Shown here piece after piece: positions 45,766 to 58,810 of a stretch of 64,000 nt of DNA. The stretch lies in contig CM044957.1 in the NCBI GenBank assembly GCA_024516035.1, positions 16,874,564 through 16,938,563 of the forward strand, given 5' to 3'. Numbering within the stretch: position 1 is the first letter of the stretch; every line of letters begins with the position of its first letter. The notes beneath the pieces were generated by a model, which ran no database searches, had not been told where the DNA came from, and saw nothing but the letters and a program-made list of their open reading frames with translations. This stretch comes from Bactericera cockerelli. Its lineage: Eukaryota > Arthropoda > Insecta > Hemiptera > Triozidae. The position numbers and the translations under genes were made by a program.

Positions 45766-46383
45766 TGACTATCCATTTCAAATCAGGTTAAAACAGAATA
45801 GAATCAACTGGTTGTAAGGGTTTCGCCGAAAACACTGCAACCAGGTCAGATAATAACAAAAAGATCTTGGGGAGCAAATGGAGAATTTCAAGGAAGAATA
45901 ATTGGACCCGTGAGATTGGAAATGTTGGAGACCCCTGGCCTGGGTACAGATAGAGGGCACCGCTTGTAATTTCACCCAGGCGCCAGTGGGTTCTGCCGGT
46001 AGCTGGTAGCGAAGCAACACGGCCTTGCCTCAGGCAGTGGTAGCTCCAGTTGGGATAATGTGTGCGGCTATGTAATGCGTATATCTTAAGAGTGTTTGTT
46101 TGTTCGGCCCGCTAGAGAATTCTCCTTCTCTAGCTTTAGAAAAGGCAAGTTGATATTTTTTACGACCGATAAGATTAATAAAACTAAAAAATGGGAATTT
46201 TTCAAAAGCGTTGAAGCCTTTCTTGTTTGGGCGTTAGAATGGTATGTTAATGCATATTTATGTCATTTTAATGTTGGTCAATGATAGTTCAAAACTGCTG
46301 GTCATAGTGCAAATAGTAGTGCACTATGCTTGGTAGAAACTCCGACTTGAGGGAGGGTCTGGCTTATCTTAAATTTAATAATG

Positions 46384-46645
46384 TTTCAGAATTCGGCCTT
46401 TAAAATTTAGGTTCCTTTACTAAGAAACTTTACTTTCAGATTACTATAGAGGAGGAATTGAGATTTAATCCTGTTTCATAATTCGGACTTTAGAATCTAG
46501 GTTCCTTTACTAAGAAACTTTACTTTCAGATTACTATAGAGGAGGAATTGAGATTTAATCCTGTTTCATAATTCGGCCTTTAGAATCTAGGTTCCTTTAC
46601 TAAGAAACTTTACTTTCAGATTACTATAGAGGAGAAATTGAGAAG
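46384..46645 (+). repeat. Three-copy 90-bp tandem repeat
   Basis: Units start at 46384, 46474 and 46564 with TTTCA.AATTCGG.CTTTA and contain TAGGTTCCTTTACTAAGAAA and AGATTACTATAGAGGAG.A. Copies are nearly identical, so the expansion is recent. Confidence 0.9.
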
Positions 46646-49124
46646 ATTCTTGTCTGGGTACCTAATCAAAGACGACCGAAATTTTCGAATTCCCAGAGTA
46701 ACAGACCAAATGTCCGTCAGTTAAATTTAGGCAACTCGGTAGCCAGGACTGGACTCACGCAACTTCAAGATAATCGATTTCCAACAGAAGCAACAAGAAA
46801 ATCATACCGAATATTCAGTGAGTTCCAAATAACTAAAAAAGAAATCTGAATTTATAAACTGTTTTTTCGTTGTGATTGACAAGCAATCTGACCAGCTGAC
46901 AAGAGAATCCGAAATAAGCCAACCCTTTGATTTGAAATATTTCGTGAGAAAGATTTGGAGAAATTAAATCGTGCTTTCAATATGGATATTTTTAATCCAT
47001 TAGGTTTCTCCTGTTGCCCAAACATGGTAATTATCATGCAGGAAGGGGCTCATCCTGACGGTAAATAATTCATTCCAGAATCCAGGATAACTAACCGCGC
47101 ACAGAAGCAACTCAGAAATGTGGGGCTTCGGGGGACGTGAAACAGATTCAACGATAACACTTTGCCTTCCATGCTGAAACAGCTATACTTCTCGCTGATT
47201 GAGCAAGATGTAATACGTCTATTTATTACCTCTGGAAGGTAATGATTCCAAGAGTTCAGGTCGTTGAGGAGGAAAAAAATCAATAAAAAGAAAAGTTCGC
47301 ATTTTTTTTTAATTTGGTGTAACGCGATATTTCCATCTTGTGAAAAGCAAAATATGTATAAAGAGACCTTAAAATAATAAATATTTAAACTGAGCTTAGA
47401 ATCAAATTTCTATCGCGATGGGCGTTCCCCAATCCCACGGTTGGACAGGATTCGAAACCCATTCTCCTGAAGTCCTGACAGAAATTGCACTGTACTCACC
47501 ACACGACTGCTGAGGTTGTTAATATTGAATTTGATTTGGCCATTTTTAATGTAAGGTTTTATCTGTAAAAATCATTCCGCAGTCTTCTATGAGGTGCACG
47601 GCGGAAGTCAACGTGTTGAAAGCAGACTGAAGACATCTGTTACATCTGATGGGTGACAGGTATGGGCAATTGGGCGCCCAAAAGGAATCTGCTATTATAA
47701 TAACATACCATTGTAGAGCATTATTTATACCCAAACTAAAAGCCTCAGAGCTAGGTTTTGATTAAAATTATCGGTGTTTCATAATTTATGACTGAATGCT
47801 CAAACTTTCGGATGCCATATGAAATGGAATAAATTAACTTTTTCGAATGGGTTTTTATTCAGAAATTTGTTTTCAAGACAACTCCAGATTTTAATAAATA
47901 AAAGATTACACGATGTAACACGAGTGGACTCGGTTAATCTGGGATCAAAATCTGAATGATCTTGCCTTAGTGATTCCCTGCAAAAATGTGTATGTATATC
48001 ATAATTCAAACGCTGGCATCATTACTCAAACCAAAAGCGTGTTTTTATATATTTAAAAAAAAAAATCCAGAAAATAAGGAACTGTTGTATAATTGTTCAG
48101 CGTGCGTCAGGTATATGGCTCGCAATTTATCGTTAATCACAACTTTAAAGGCACAATGCTTGCTTTCTAAAAACATCGGCACGGCATCGCTAGACCAACA
48201 CTTTGGAATAAATGAGCAAATGCTAGACGTGAGAGAGCTAAAAAAAAAGGCTGATTGCAGAAATATCTGGTAATTGCAAGATGTAACTACGAAATCTGAC
48301 AGTTTTGTTTTGGAGTGCAAGATGATGTGAAATAGAAGAAAAAAATCTGTAACGAAGACTTTTTTTTCATCAACCCATTCATACACCTCTCTGGAAAATG
48401 AAATGTACGTACAGCCAATAAGTCAGATTCGTGTAATATCTATCGCCCACGATGGAGATTACTGGTTTGAAGAACCAAATGGTTTTCTATGGTCTGTATT
48501 CAAAATGTCGAGAGATGTTAAAAAAGCCCCTCCTACTAGAATACTCGTATGTTCATTGTTCACACTATTTGTACCATCTCTAAGACTACAATGGTTCCAA
48601 AACTCTACATTGGTTGGGATCCATCCTACCAACACGTATTGTCCTAATATTTGTTGTAGGAGATATCGCTGTACTTCAGCTTCTATTAAGGTACAACCGC
48701 TAAAATGAAACACCCTCCACAACAATATCTCAAACGATACTTTCAGACGGATTGAGGAAGACAGTTAAAACTTCAACCGTTGAGAGCCGTATAAGTCTAA
48801 GATTTACAGTCCCAAACAAAACCCATTCATTAAAATAAAGCAATATTCGATTATTATTATTTTATTAAACCCATGGTCAATATCTCAGCTCTTAGTGGCA
48901 AAGCTCAAGGGTTAATCACGCTCGTTTATCACAGATATGACTCTTTGCAAATAAAAGTGAGCATAACTATAACAGCTTGGACTATTTGCCAATAAATCAG
49001 CTCGTAATGAGGGACAGCGCGGGTTCTCACGGCTAAACACTAGCTTTGTTATATTTCTATAACTAGTCGGTATCTATACTACGCTTGCTCAAAGCTGACA
49101 CCACATAGTATTTTGATTTGATAT

Positions 49125-49262
49125 ATTATTATTAAACATGTTAGATCAAATTTTATTTACAATAAAGTAGGTACATAGAATATTTACATAGAAATTGAAA
49201 TTAATAAAACAAAACTTGATCAAGGGGGGTGCTAATGCCAACGGCATTCTCTTCCATATATG
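49125..49262 (-). mobile_element. LINE 3' end fragment (minus orientation)
   Basis: On the minus strand: GGAAGAGAATGCCGTTGGCA, TTAGCACCCCCCTTG, then a T-rich tract with AATAAAATTTGATC-like sequence. More diverged than the copies at 20435 and 25050. Confidence 0.5.
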
Positions 49263-49404
49263 ACCATATTTTAGCCGATATCTTCGATGGTTATTATTAT
49301 TAATATCTGACTTGGTTGTAGGGTTTCTGTGGAAACTTCATACAATTAACGCCGCAATCGAACGAGATCTATTTGGTTCCAACGTCCTGATTTGAGCTAT
49401 TCAG

Positions 49405-49490
49405 GTAGGGAGTTTTACCCTCTATTCGTTGGAAATCGTACAACATACCTACATTAACCTCACCCAGCCTAGGTTGGGACAGAGAATTAT
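49405..49490 (-). mobile_element. 5S-derived SINE body fragment
   Basis: GGGAGTTTTACCCTCTATTCG and CATTAACCTCACCCAGCCTA match the family body on the minus strand. Confidence 0.5.
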
Positions 49491-50359
49491 TGTCTTCGCT
49501 CAAAAAGTTGACTTACCAAGTTCTGCAACAGGTTGTGTAAATGTAAAATAGTGTAAATGACACACACTTACCTGCAAACAAAAGAAACGTACAAAGTATT
49601 ACTAGTAGGTGAAATATTTACATGACATGACGAATGCAACTCATGCAACAATAAGAAGTATGTAATGTACCTACACAGGAAAGAACGCGGGGAATCTACC
49701 AACAAACAATCTATAGATCTAAACGGAATTGTTTGGAAGGGAAGAGATCCATAAATGCACATTTCAGAAGGTGAAAAGGGGAAGCAGGTAATTTTCCTAA
49801 GGGTCACAGCACGAATAATGCCACTATAGTGAAACCCGAATTTATATGTACCGTTCGGGCATATTTCAATAAACGAGGTCTACAATTTGACCAACACCGT
49901 GCAATATGAATGAGATCCATCGTTTCAGCCACACCCTGTGAATGGTGGGAATCGGTATCAGTTTACGTACATATCAATATCACTACACAGCACTTCTATC
50001 TTCGTAATAGAAGTAAACTGCGAAAAAACGATTACAATAAAGTCAGGTGTATCGTGTGTGAGGGGGGGAGGCATAGGGGCAGACAGGGGAGGCATGCACC
50101 TACACCAGTCACAGCAGGCATGCCGCATGCACCAACACCAGTCAAATCTACTTGTGAAAGTTGTCAACAAAATACTTGTTATCCTCAAGTAAGTGTTAAT
50201 CTGACTACCGGAGGTGAGGGGCGCGGACGCATCACTTGGGCAGATGACCATTACTACATTTCAAAAGCAGAAAAAGAGCCTTATGAAAATTAAACAAAAT
50301 TGAGCGGATTGTGCAGGACGGTTCTCTCAGATCAGAAACATTACTAGCTAGGTGAGAGT

Positions 50360-50506
50360 TTTCGAAAAGTTATTTGTGTTAATCACTTGTGTGATATCAC
50401 AACTACTCAAACTCGCTTTACTAAATCTACGCTGAAACCGGGACTTGAACCACCGACCTCCAGGTTACAAGTTCGCTGCCTTATCGATCAAGCTACTGAG
50501 GTCGGT
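50360..50506 (-). mobile_element. tRNA-derived SINE with 15-bp target-site duplication
   Basis: TAGCTAGGTGAGAGT flanks both ends (50345-50359 and 50507-50521). The minus strand reads GACCTCAGTAGCTTGATCGA and GGTGGTTCAAGTCCCGG, with the same 3' body (GTAAAGCGAGTTTGAGTAGT) as the copy at 19525-19673. Confidence 0.87.
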
Positions 50507-53192
50507 TAGCTAGGTGAGAGTAGACCAGCTAAACGCTTCTACTCGAGGTATAGTTTGTAGGTGGCTGGCCCTTGTTCAAGGGTTTCATTATTTTAAACCA
50601 AAAAGAAAGTATGCTTTAAGAATGATCATTGTCTCGCAAATCACCAGATAGTATGAAATAAAACAACATAATACGCTGAGAGTTAAGAATACCATATTTT
50701 TCGACGTTGACTACTACTGGTGATACAACAACTTACTATTGTCAGATACCTGCACCGGTACACATAATATTAGTTTTTGGTTTCAAGGCTTGTGGAAATT
50801 TAACAATCGTGCCTGGCTGTTGATATTGCGGTTCAATTGATATTAATAGCTGTCTTTAATTGCCATCGCTAGATACATTGACACCTGACAACAACTAACG
50901 TTTTTCATCAACTTGATCAAATTTCAGACTCATGTTTTTGATTGTCTCCTCCAATATCATCGCGGGAATTGTAAATCTAACAACAGAAAGTTATTATTTG
51001 ATCCCGATAGCATCGAAAATCAAACTGTGTGGGAACATGTCAAAGCCAAACTTTTCCATGTATAGATCTTTTTACAAGAAAAAAGACCATTCGATACTTA
51101 AACAATTACTTAATTGTTATAAGTTAGTGGCTTTGGTGTTCCATCTAGGAGTTCATGGGAATGAATTGAAGGTAATGGATATACATGTTCAGGTTTTGTA
51201 TTTTATTTCTCATGAGAGTCAATTTTCCAAAACTTGAAGAAAATTTTCATTCTTCTGGAGGCAGGGACAGCTAAACTGTGCACCGCGAGGCCCATTTTGC
51301 GGGAACTGTCAAGAAATATATAATTTCACATAAATCTCATATGAAATTAGTGTAAATAAAAAGAAATGAGTGTAAATTCATGTATTATTTAAAAATCCTG
51401 ATTTCTTTGAAAATACTGTTTATCTTGGATCTAGACTAGGTTTAAAAAAGTTGACACCTGCAGCACTTTCAAGATACCTTGGCTCTTATTTCAAGAGTCT
51501 TCAGATAGTATTTTAATACGTTTTATAGATGAAAAAAAAAAATCCTTAGGTTTCCATGCTGCCAAACTTCGGTGAATTTACTTGCAATACAGTATACAGG
51601 GTGTCCACTTTCAGGTCCGAATTAATGAACACTGGCTATGGTGGACACTGTTACTAAACTAACAGATTGCAGTTATGTATGTGATTAGAATTTTTATTAG
51701 CTTACATTTTAAGAAATTAAAATTTTAATCACGTATTTTCAGATAAGAAATCGTATTGTGCAATTTCGGATGGATTGAACTTGCAACTTTACTGATAAAT
51801 TGAGATTTGATTCCAAGCCCAGAAGCTGAAATCTAAATGATACAAGAGTTTCAGTGGAACTGAATTATTTAAATGAAATATAGTTAAGTATGTCCGTGAA
51901 TGGCAAAAATCAAGCTTTCATTCAATAAAAGAAGGAAATGCCCTACTCAGGGAAACAAGTAAACAACCCTTTGACGAAATGGGTGATTAATAGAATAAAA
52001 CCACTATCCAGTTTTGCTAACTGCGATATTTTACCAGCCAGCGCCTTGTATTTATTTAGTTATGCAATTGGAATATGTTTCATGTATTTCCACACCACAG
52101 CATTATGTGTATTTCTTATGAACGCCCTGAATTAATCATATATGCAATGCGGCAAGCACTTTTATCTGTGAAAGTTCTGTTTGCAAAAGTGACAGTCATC
52201 GTGGTTCTGACTGAAAGAAGAATTAGACAGAATTTTCCTTTGATCAAAGCCTATAGAATCTGTCCCCATCTTTGTGTTTCGTTAATTGATAACAAACCTA
52301 AAAATGCATTAACAATGCAATTAACAATGCATTAACAATGCGTATAGTTAGTTTCATGTCGGTCGGTTCGCAGTGCGTTGCTAAAACAAACAAACAGTCA
52401 TCTAAATTTTAACTAACTTGTAAGCAATTTGTTCAGTGTTCTAACCTTTTCATGTTTCCCACAAAAAAAAGATGAAAACAAATCGTAGGATGGGCCAAGT
52501 GAAACAGATTACGGTCATGTCTTGAATATTTTACGTCTACTTCTACGACAGGGGAAAACCATTTAAAACTTTATTTAAATAAACCTTATGACAATAAAAC
52601 AAAACAAATAAAAATGAGAGCTCGAGATGAAATTTCGATAAGTAAAAATATAACGACATTAATCGCCTAGTTTTTCATCATGGTCTCAAATAAAGTGCAT
52701 AAGAATCTATGACTATTTGACAATATTGACAATGTTCATGAGAGTTGATACCGATATGAAACGTACTTTAGATTTGAAATATGTACATAGTACCCACTAA
52801 TCATTCTAATCAGTAAAGGAATGTATTTCTTATCGCAGATACAAGTAAGGTATCTGCGATAACATACCTATAGTAAGGTATATGTCAGAACCTCATGACA
52901 CAGATCAAACTACACTTGAGAGCAGCAAAAGCGAATCAAACTTTTTCCTCCACCAAATCTGCGATATCTTCGAAATTACTACTTCTATCGAGTCGTGAGA
53001 TAGCTCAAAATGTTGTAACTTTTGTTTTCTACAATTTCATAATTTGATTGTTTAAAAAAACCTACCAGAAGCCGTCTAAATTAAATTTTACTATAGGATG
53101 TCCAAAAAGAAGAAAAACATGATTTTTTTTATTTTTAACAAAAGACGTTCTAACCTGAGAAATCAACAAGATTCATTCATAACAATGGAAAA

Positions 53193-53890
53193 TCAGTATT
53201 CTGTGTTGCCTCCCCGAGCTTTGATCACAGCATTCATTCGATTTGGTATTGACTGGATCAAAGTAAGCACAATTTCTTGGGGCAACCTCTCCCATTCTTC
53301 GGTGAGGGCGATCTTGAGCTCTGCTACAGTCTGGGGAGACGGTATTCTGCCTAGAACACTTCGTTTGAGTTGGTCCCACAGATTTTCAATCGGATTGAGG
53401 TCGGCACTAAGAGAGGGCTAGTCCAAAGTGTCAATATTCTCCTCAACCAAGAACTCCCGTCACAGTTACCCGCATGTGGGCGGGCAATTGTCGTGCATGA
53501 GGAGGAACTGGTGGCCTATAATTTGAGCGAGAGGAACCACATGGGTCTGCAGGATGTTATCAGTGTATCGCTGGCTGTTCAGGCCACCTCCCGCACCGCA
53601 TGTGATGAAAACCAATTCAGTCTTTCTTTCAGGTGAAATCCCACCCCACACCATACAGGAACCACCGCCGAAACTGACAGTTTCTGTGATGCATTACTCA
53701 GAATACCTTTCTCCCGCTCTTCGATGGACTCTTTTCCTTCTGTCATTACCAAACAAACACACCCGGCAATCATCAGTGAAGAGAACAGAGCGCCATTGCT
53801 CGGGTGTTCAATCCACGTGTTCTATGGCGAATCTGAGTCTCCTTTCCCTGTGCTCTCTGGAGAGTTTGGGTCCAGTTGAAGCTCTCTTTA
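53193..53890 (-). pseudogene. Tc1-like transposase relic (left arm)
   Basis: The minus strand carries the C-terminal two thirds of a DD34E transposase in several frames: WTPEQWRSVLFTDDCRV (first catalytic Asp), GGISPERKTELVFITCG, THVVPLAQIIGHQFLLMHDN (second Asp), then DLNPIENLWDQLKRSV (catalytic Glu) and a terminus NTEY with a stop at 53195-53193. Frame breaks separate these blocks and the N-terminal DNA-binding part is missing, so it cannot encode an active enzyme. Confidence 0.8.
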
Positions 53891-53899
53891 GTTAAATTC

Positions 53900-54264
53900 C
53901 AGCTTCTTGAAGTCCTGCAGACCGATGTGGTTCTTCTTGATCAAATTATGGGCGACCAGTTCCTCCTCATGCCCGCCCACTTGCAGGTAACTGTGTACAG
54001 GAGTTCTTGGGTGAGGAGAATATTGACACTTTGGACTAGCCCTCTCTTAGTGCCGACCTCAATCTGATTGAAAATCTGTGGGACCAACTCAAACGAAGTG
54101 TTTGAGGCAGAATACCGGCTCCCCAGACTGTAGCAGAGCTCAAGATCGCCCTCACCGAAGAATGGGAGAGGTTGCCCCAAGAAATTGTGGTTACTTTGAT
54201 CCAGTCAATACCAAATCGAATGAATGCTGTGATCAAAGCTCGGGGAGGCAACACAGAATACTGA
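53900..54264 (+). pseudogene. Tc1-like transposase relic (right arm)
   Basis: A mirror copy of the C-terminal part of the left arm: VLQTDVVLLDQIMGDQFLLM, DLNLIENLWDQLKRSV, ALTEEWERLPQEIV, and NTEY with stop at 54262-54264. It is shorter than the left copy and frame-shifted near the second catalytic Asp. Confidence 0.78.
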
Positions 54265-54546
54265 TTTACCATTGTTATGAATAAATCTTTTTGATTTCTC
54301 AGGTTAGAACGTCTTTTGTAAAAAATAAAAAAATCATGTTTTTCTTCTTTTTGGACATCCTGTAGTAAAATTTAATTTTGACGGCTTCTGGTAGGTTTTT
54401 TTTAAACAATCAAATAATGAAATTGTAGAAAACAAAATTTACAACATTTTGAGATATCTCACGACTCGATAGAAGAAGTAATTTCGAAGATATCGCAGAT
54501 TTGGTGGAGGAAAAAGTTTGATTCGCTTTTGCTGCTCTCAAGTGTA

Positions 54547-57500
54547 TTTTCTTGGTGAATTCCTTAAGAAATATACAACAGAGGCCTCATACAACCTTCA
54601 ACAGGGACTAGGACAAAAATCTCAACACTTATTTCACTTTTTATCAATGACGCGACGCGATGGTATGTTGTATTGATAGTGTTCATGTCTGGCACAGACA
54701 CCTATGGACAACCAAATACCGGGGCCAGATTCAGAATGGGTTCATAATGATATCAGTCAGTCGCATAGCCTTAATCAATCGGAATGTTTTCAGTTACTTA
54801 ATCAGATGCCAAAATCAGAGAGATTCTGAGATTATAAGTATAAAACTACAAAGGCACCCATAGAACTAGCAGTAGTTTAGGTATCAAAACCTTAGAAAAA
54901 AAAACAAGAAAAAAAAAATGAATATACTCGTAAAAGACTTCTTCCTCCGATATATTAGACAGAATAAAATTAGTTATGAAAGGGGGACTTATATGATGTA
55001 TGGACAAAACCGCTTGAGCAAACGTTGAAATTATTTCTCCCCTCTATTGATGAAAGGAATAAAAATTAGTGAAAGGAGTTTTATTGACATTTAAAAAAGA
55101 AGTGATGTAGCTCACAAAGCAAGTAGAAATCCTACTCAATAGGTTCCTAGACCCTAATATGAGAGACTTTATTACTGATTTGGAACCTGCTACTTTGGTA
55201 TGTGAACAACTGAACATGAGCTGACATAATATGTTATGATCTATACAACATTCTGGTAGTATAAATAGTTACCTACATGTCTATGTACAAATAAGTTACA
55301 TAGCAATACATACTTATTCATAGTAGCTTGACACTAATAGCATCTGACGTAACAATAGTTACACGCATTCCTGAACGGATGACAGAAATACCTCCAAATA
55401 TTTCTGTTCCTACCTCAATGATTATGCCAGAGCCTTGGTATGATGAGGTAAAAAATGTGTCTTGTCCTTGTAGTGAGGGCTCCTTGAAGTTTTAAGCATT
55501 ACAAAATGTAAGAACTCACGAGATTGTTAATTCTTATTGGGAACATTTGCATCACAAAATTTTGGTCCCAATGCTTTTTTGATAAGTACAACGAAGAAAA
55601 GTAAACTCGACTGCCCTGACAACCGACAAGGCGCAGAGGACCAGAAGGAACAGCTGTTAAACAAATGCCTTTCAAGGTATAGAACTAGATATCTTCCACA
55701 ACAACATAATAAATAGCAACACCAAAACATCTGATAGGTTAAGAGGTATTCGGAAATTATACATAGAGATTATTATTTCTATTTTATTAATTGCAGGACC
55801 GTTGTAGTGGTCTAGCCTCGTGTTCCTGCTTGATCATAATTATTTATGACGAATTCTGCGAGTTGAGAAATAATTGTTAAAAACTGGATATGACACGAGC
55901 ATGGGCCGGGATGCCTTAGAAATCTTAGAATGCGAAAGCTGATCTAGATCGGAACAATACAAACAAGAAACCAACTCACATTTCTCGACGGATCCAAACA
56001 AAATAGTTTCTAGTGTAACCCATGATGATTATGATGAGTACCCAGGCAAAGCGGTGAGAAACTGGAAAGTGGGCGGAACTTCTAGTCAGGAATTCCAAAA
56101 CATTCTGAAAAATGTGAACAATGTTGATGAAGATTGCAGTGAATGTGCGGAGGTCACGAGGACCTGAGGATATTTCTGTTGCTAGATGAACTTTCATCTA
56201 AATATTTCGTCAAGAAGTACTGAATGATTTCCAAGTAGATATCATGCTTTCAAAAATAAAACTTTTTTGGTGAATATCCACTATTTGATCTGAATTTCTG
56301 AGAAAGTACCTTGTAGTAACACCCACTTTGTAAACGGTTGTGTCCAACATTCCAAAGATCCAATCTTACGTGACTCGTCAGAAGTCTAGCAGCTTTTTAT
56401 ACGAAATTTGACCTAATACAGATAATTGAAATTTTAGTTTAAAGTTGCAAGATCGTTTTAACTACCACCACAACCTCCTTTTCTAACAAGCGAGATTCTG
56501 CTAGGTCAGACTACAAAAAAAATATTTAATAAAAATAATAACATCTCATCTCCAGTAATGAAAACAATCGGAAAACATGGCATGATTTATTGAAAGAAAA
56601 ATTAATATAAGTGCGCCAAGACTTGCAGTACTAACTCATTCGGAGAACATTGAGAAACCATTTGATGATACCGAAGGCACTCACAAGAGATTTGCCATAG
56701 TACTCTACTACAACAGATATCCCACCGAGAAACTGAAAACCCGACAAGCAACAAGAGCATTGAGCACACAATTACAGCACAAGAGAGAAGATACCGGTAC
56801 CCGGTACTGCTCAGGAATGTAGCGACTACCACAGAACAAGCGTGCTATAGTATAGAGTACTACAACACAGTACAATGCTGTAGTACTGGTGCTCTCAACA
56901 GAGACATCAGAGTCAGAGCTAAGACTCAATCCCCAGTACATACAAATTACTTACATATACATATCAGAGAAAGAGAACTTCAGTGAAGAGATCATACAAA
57001 ACAAACTATGTATGCATCATGAATACTCATAATTTTAGCATATTTTAAACTGAAATGGCTTAAATGTCTATATAAATGTCGATACAAATATGGAGTAACA
57101 AATTCTAATGACTTGTTAGTCCACAAAATAGTTATACAGTCATGAGAACCACAGATGAGTGTCAGAGTGCATTATTTAACCACCTAGGCATAGCATCATA
57201 TAATAAAGGTGCTTTTATAGATTATTTGAGTGGTGCTTTCTTAGAAATCGACAAATCATTAAACAAGAATATTATAACGCATAACGTGTTGAATGAAATG
57301 CAAATATCTAAACTTATAATGCATGAAACAGATGCACCAAACTTCATTTGAAACTCATTGGAATAACAATAGGTAGTAAAGGAATGTGACACAGACAGAA
57401 CTCAAAAGGAATTCCACTATTTGAGAGAAACGAGTTTCAAGAATTAAGGAAAGAAGAATGATCATAAACTCGAAATTGTAATAATTATTACAGCGCATTA

Positions 57501-57704
57501 TAAATATTTTTGGAAGTAAGTGTACATACTCACAAATACATAATAATTATATTCAACCACATAATCACGGCTATGCATCAGGAAGAAATGAGATTCCCGA
57601 TCACGAGTAATGCGGCCACATTGTTTACTTGGAATTTAATGAACTTTAGTCCTAGAGGCAACCTATATGAACAAGAAGTCAATATTTAAGACTTCATGAA
57701 CTAT
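54547..57704. other. No recognised feature
   Basis: AT-rich non-coding sequence. The open frames present are short and lack splice context or family resemblance. Confidence 0.5.
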
Positions 57705-58384
57705 GGCTGCTGAAAGCCATGTGGAAGGGGGTTCACCTACCCTTGCTTGGCTACTGAAAGCTACGTGGGAGGGGGTTCACCTACCCTTGCTTGGCTGCTG
57801 AAAGCCACGTGGAAGGGGGTTCACCTACCCTTGCTTGGCTACTGAAAGCCACGTGGGAGGGGGTTCACCTACCCTTGCTTGGCTACTGAAAGCCACGTGG
57901 GAGGGGGTTCACCTACCCTTACTTGGCTGCTGAAAGCCACGTGGGATGGGGTTCACTTACCCTTGCTTGGCTGCTGAAAGCCACGTGGGAGGGGTTCACC
58001 TAACCTTGCTTGGCTGCTGAAAGCCACGTGGGAGGGGGTTCACCTACCCTTGCTTGGCTAGAGAAAGCCACGTAGGATGGGGTTCACTTACCCTTGCTTG
58101 GCTACTGAAAGCCACGTGGGAGGGGGTTCACCTACCCTTGCTTGGCTACTGAAAGCCACGTGGGAGGGGGTTCACCTACCCTTGCTTGGCTACTGAAAGC
58201 CACGTGGGAGGGGGTTCACCTAGTCTTGCTTGGCTACTGAAAGCCACGTGGGAGGGGGTTCACCTACCCTTGCTTGGCTGCTGAAAGCCACGTGGGAGGG
58301 GGTTCACCTACCCTTGCTTGGCTGCTGAAAGCCACGTGGGAGGGGGTTCACCTACCCTTGATTGGATACTGGAAGCCACGTGGG
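57705..58384 (+). repeat. 44-bp minisatellite, about 15.5 units, most with CACGTG
   Basis: The unit reads GGCTACTGAAAGCCACGTGG followed by GAGGGGGTTCACCTACCC and TTGCTT, with GGCTGCTG and few other variants. Thirteen of the sixteen units carry an intact CACGTG. Copies are nearly identical and head to tail. Confidence 0.95.
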
Positions 58385-58810
58385 CTCGTTTTTATCATTA
58401 GTATCATTACTCTTATGCTCAGTCAGGGAATTGCCAAGACCCTTACCTACTGAAACAACGACACTCTATCTATATTTCACCCCCGCTCTGTAGATTACAG
58501 GGTGGGGTGCAATAGTCTATTTGTTGAAAAATAACATAGTTCCAGAACAAAAGTCCGAGATAGAAGAACGACATATTACAACACAAAAACCCCTTCCGTG
58601 CATGACATTCCTTTTTTGTTTATCTTTCTCTTTTAAAAACAACAGCAAAGTGAGCGAAGGAGTATAAAATTAAGATGAAAAATAGAGAGAAGAAAACTAC
58701 TCTAGTTCAGCACCCGTCACCCGTTTGGCCTGACTGTCTGCCGGTCACACTTGGAAAATTCTTCAGGCATCCGCGCGTCTTCTCTACGGTTCAGGAGGTC
58801 TAGGCTAGAG
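58385..58810. other. No recognised feature
   Basis: Non-coding sequence between the minisatellite and the hAT-type element, apart from the target-site copy GGCTAGAG at its right end. Confidence 0.45.

Larger units (their letters stand above)
39485..52910. other. Region upstream of the Tgi first coding exon, no recognised gene
   Basis: Contains an inverted-repeat element (40452-40559), a long T-run (43542-43569), a 90-bp triple repeat (46384-46645), 5S-SINE fragments (45668-45765, 49405-49490), a LINE tail (49125-49262) and a tRNA-derived SINE (50360-50506). Locally GC-richer patches at 39790-39910, 40640-40805 and 50040-50250 could be untranslated first exons or promoter sequence of Tgi; the one at 40.7 kb has an acceptor-like TTTCTCTGCAG on the minus strand. 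A 56-codon plus-strand frame from 42375 (after TTTTTTTCCAG) is open but unrecognised. Confidence 0.4.
52911..54546. mobile_element. Palindromic Tc1-like element (about 1.6 kb)
   Basis: TA followed by CACTTGAGAGCAGC at the left mirrors GCTGCTCTCAAGTG and TA at the right, the TA target site expected of Tc1/mariner. Unlike a normal element, about 600 bp at each end are inverted copies that include the C-terminal transposase coding region, so two partial transposases face away from the centre. The long palindrome looks like an inverted duplication or recombination product. Confidence 0.82.

Noticed and set aside
49910..50293. 127-codon plus-strand frame with a repeated HAPTPV segment
   Set aside because: The repeat comes from a short local DNA duplication (ATGCACC..CACCAGTCA); no start context, splice signals or family match.
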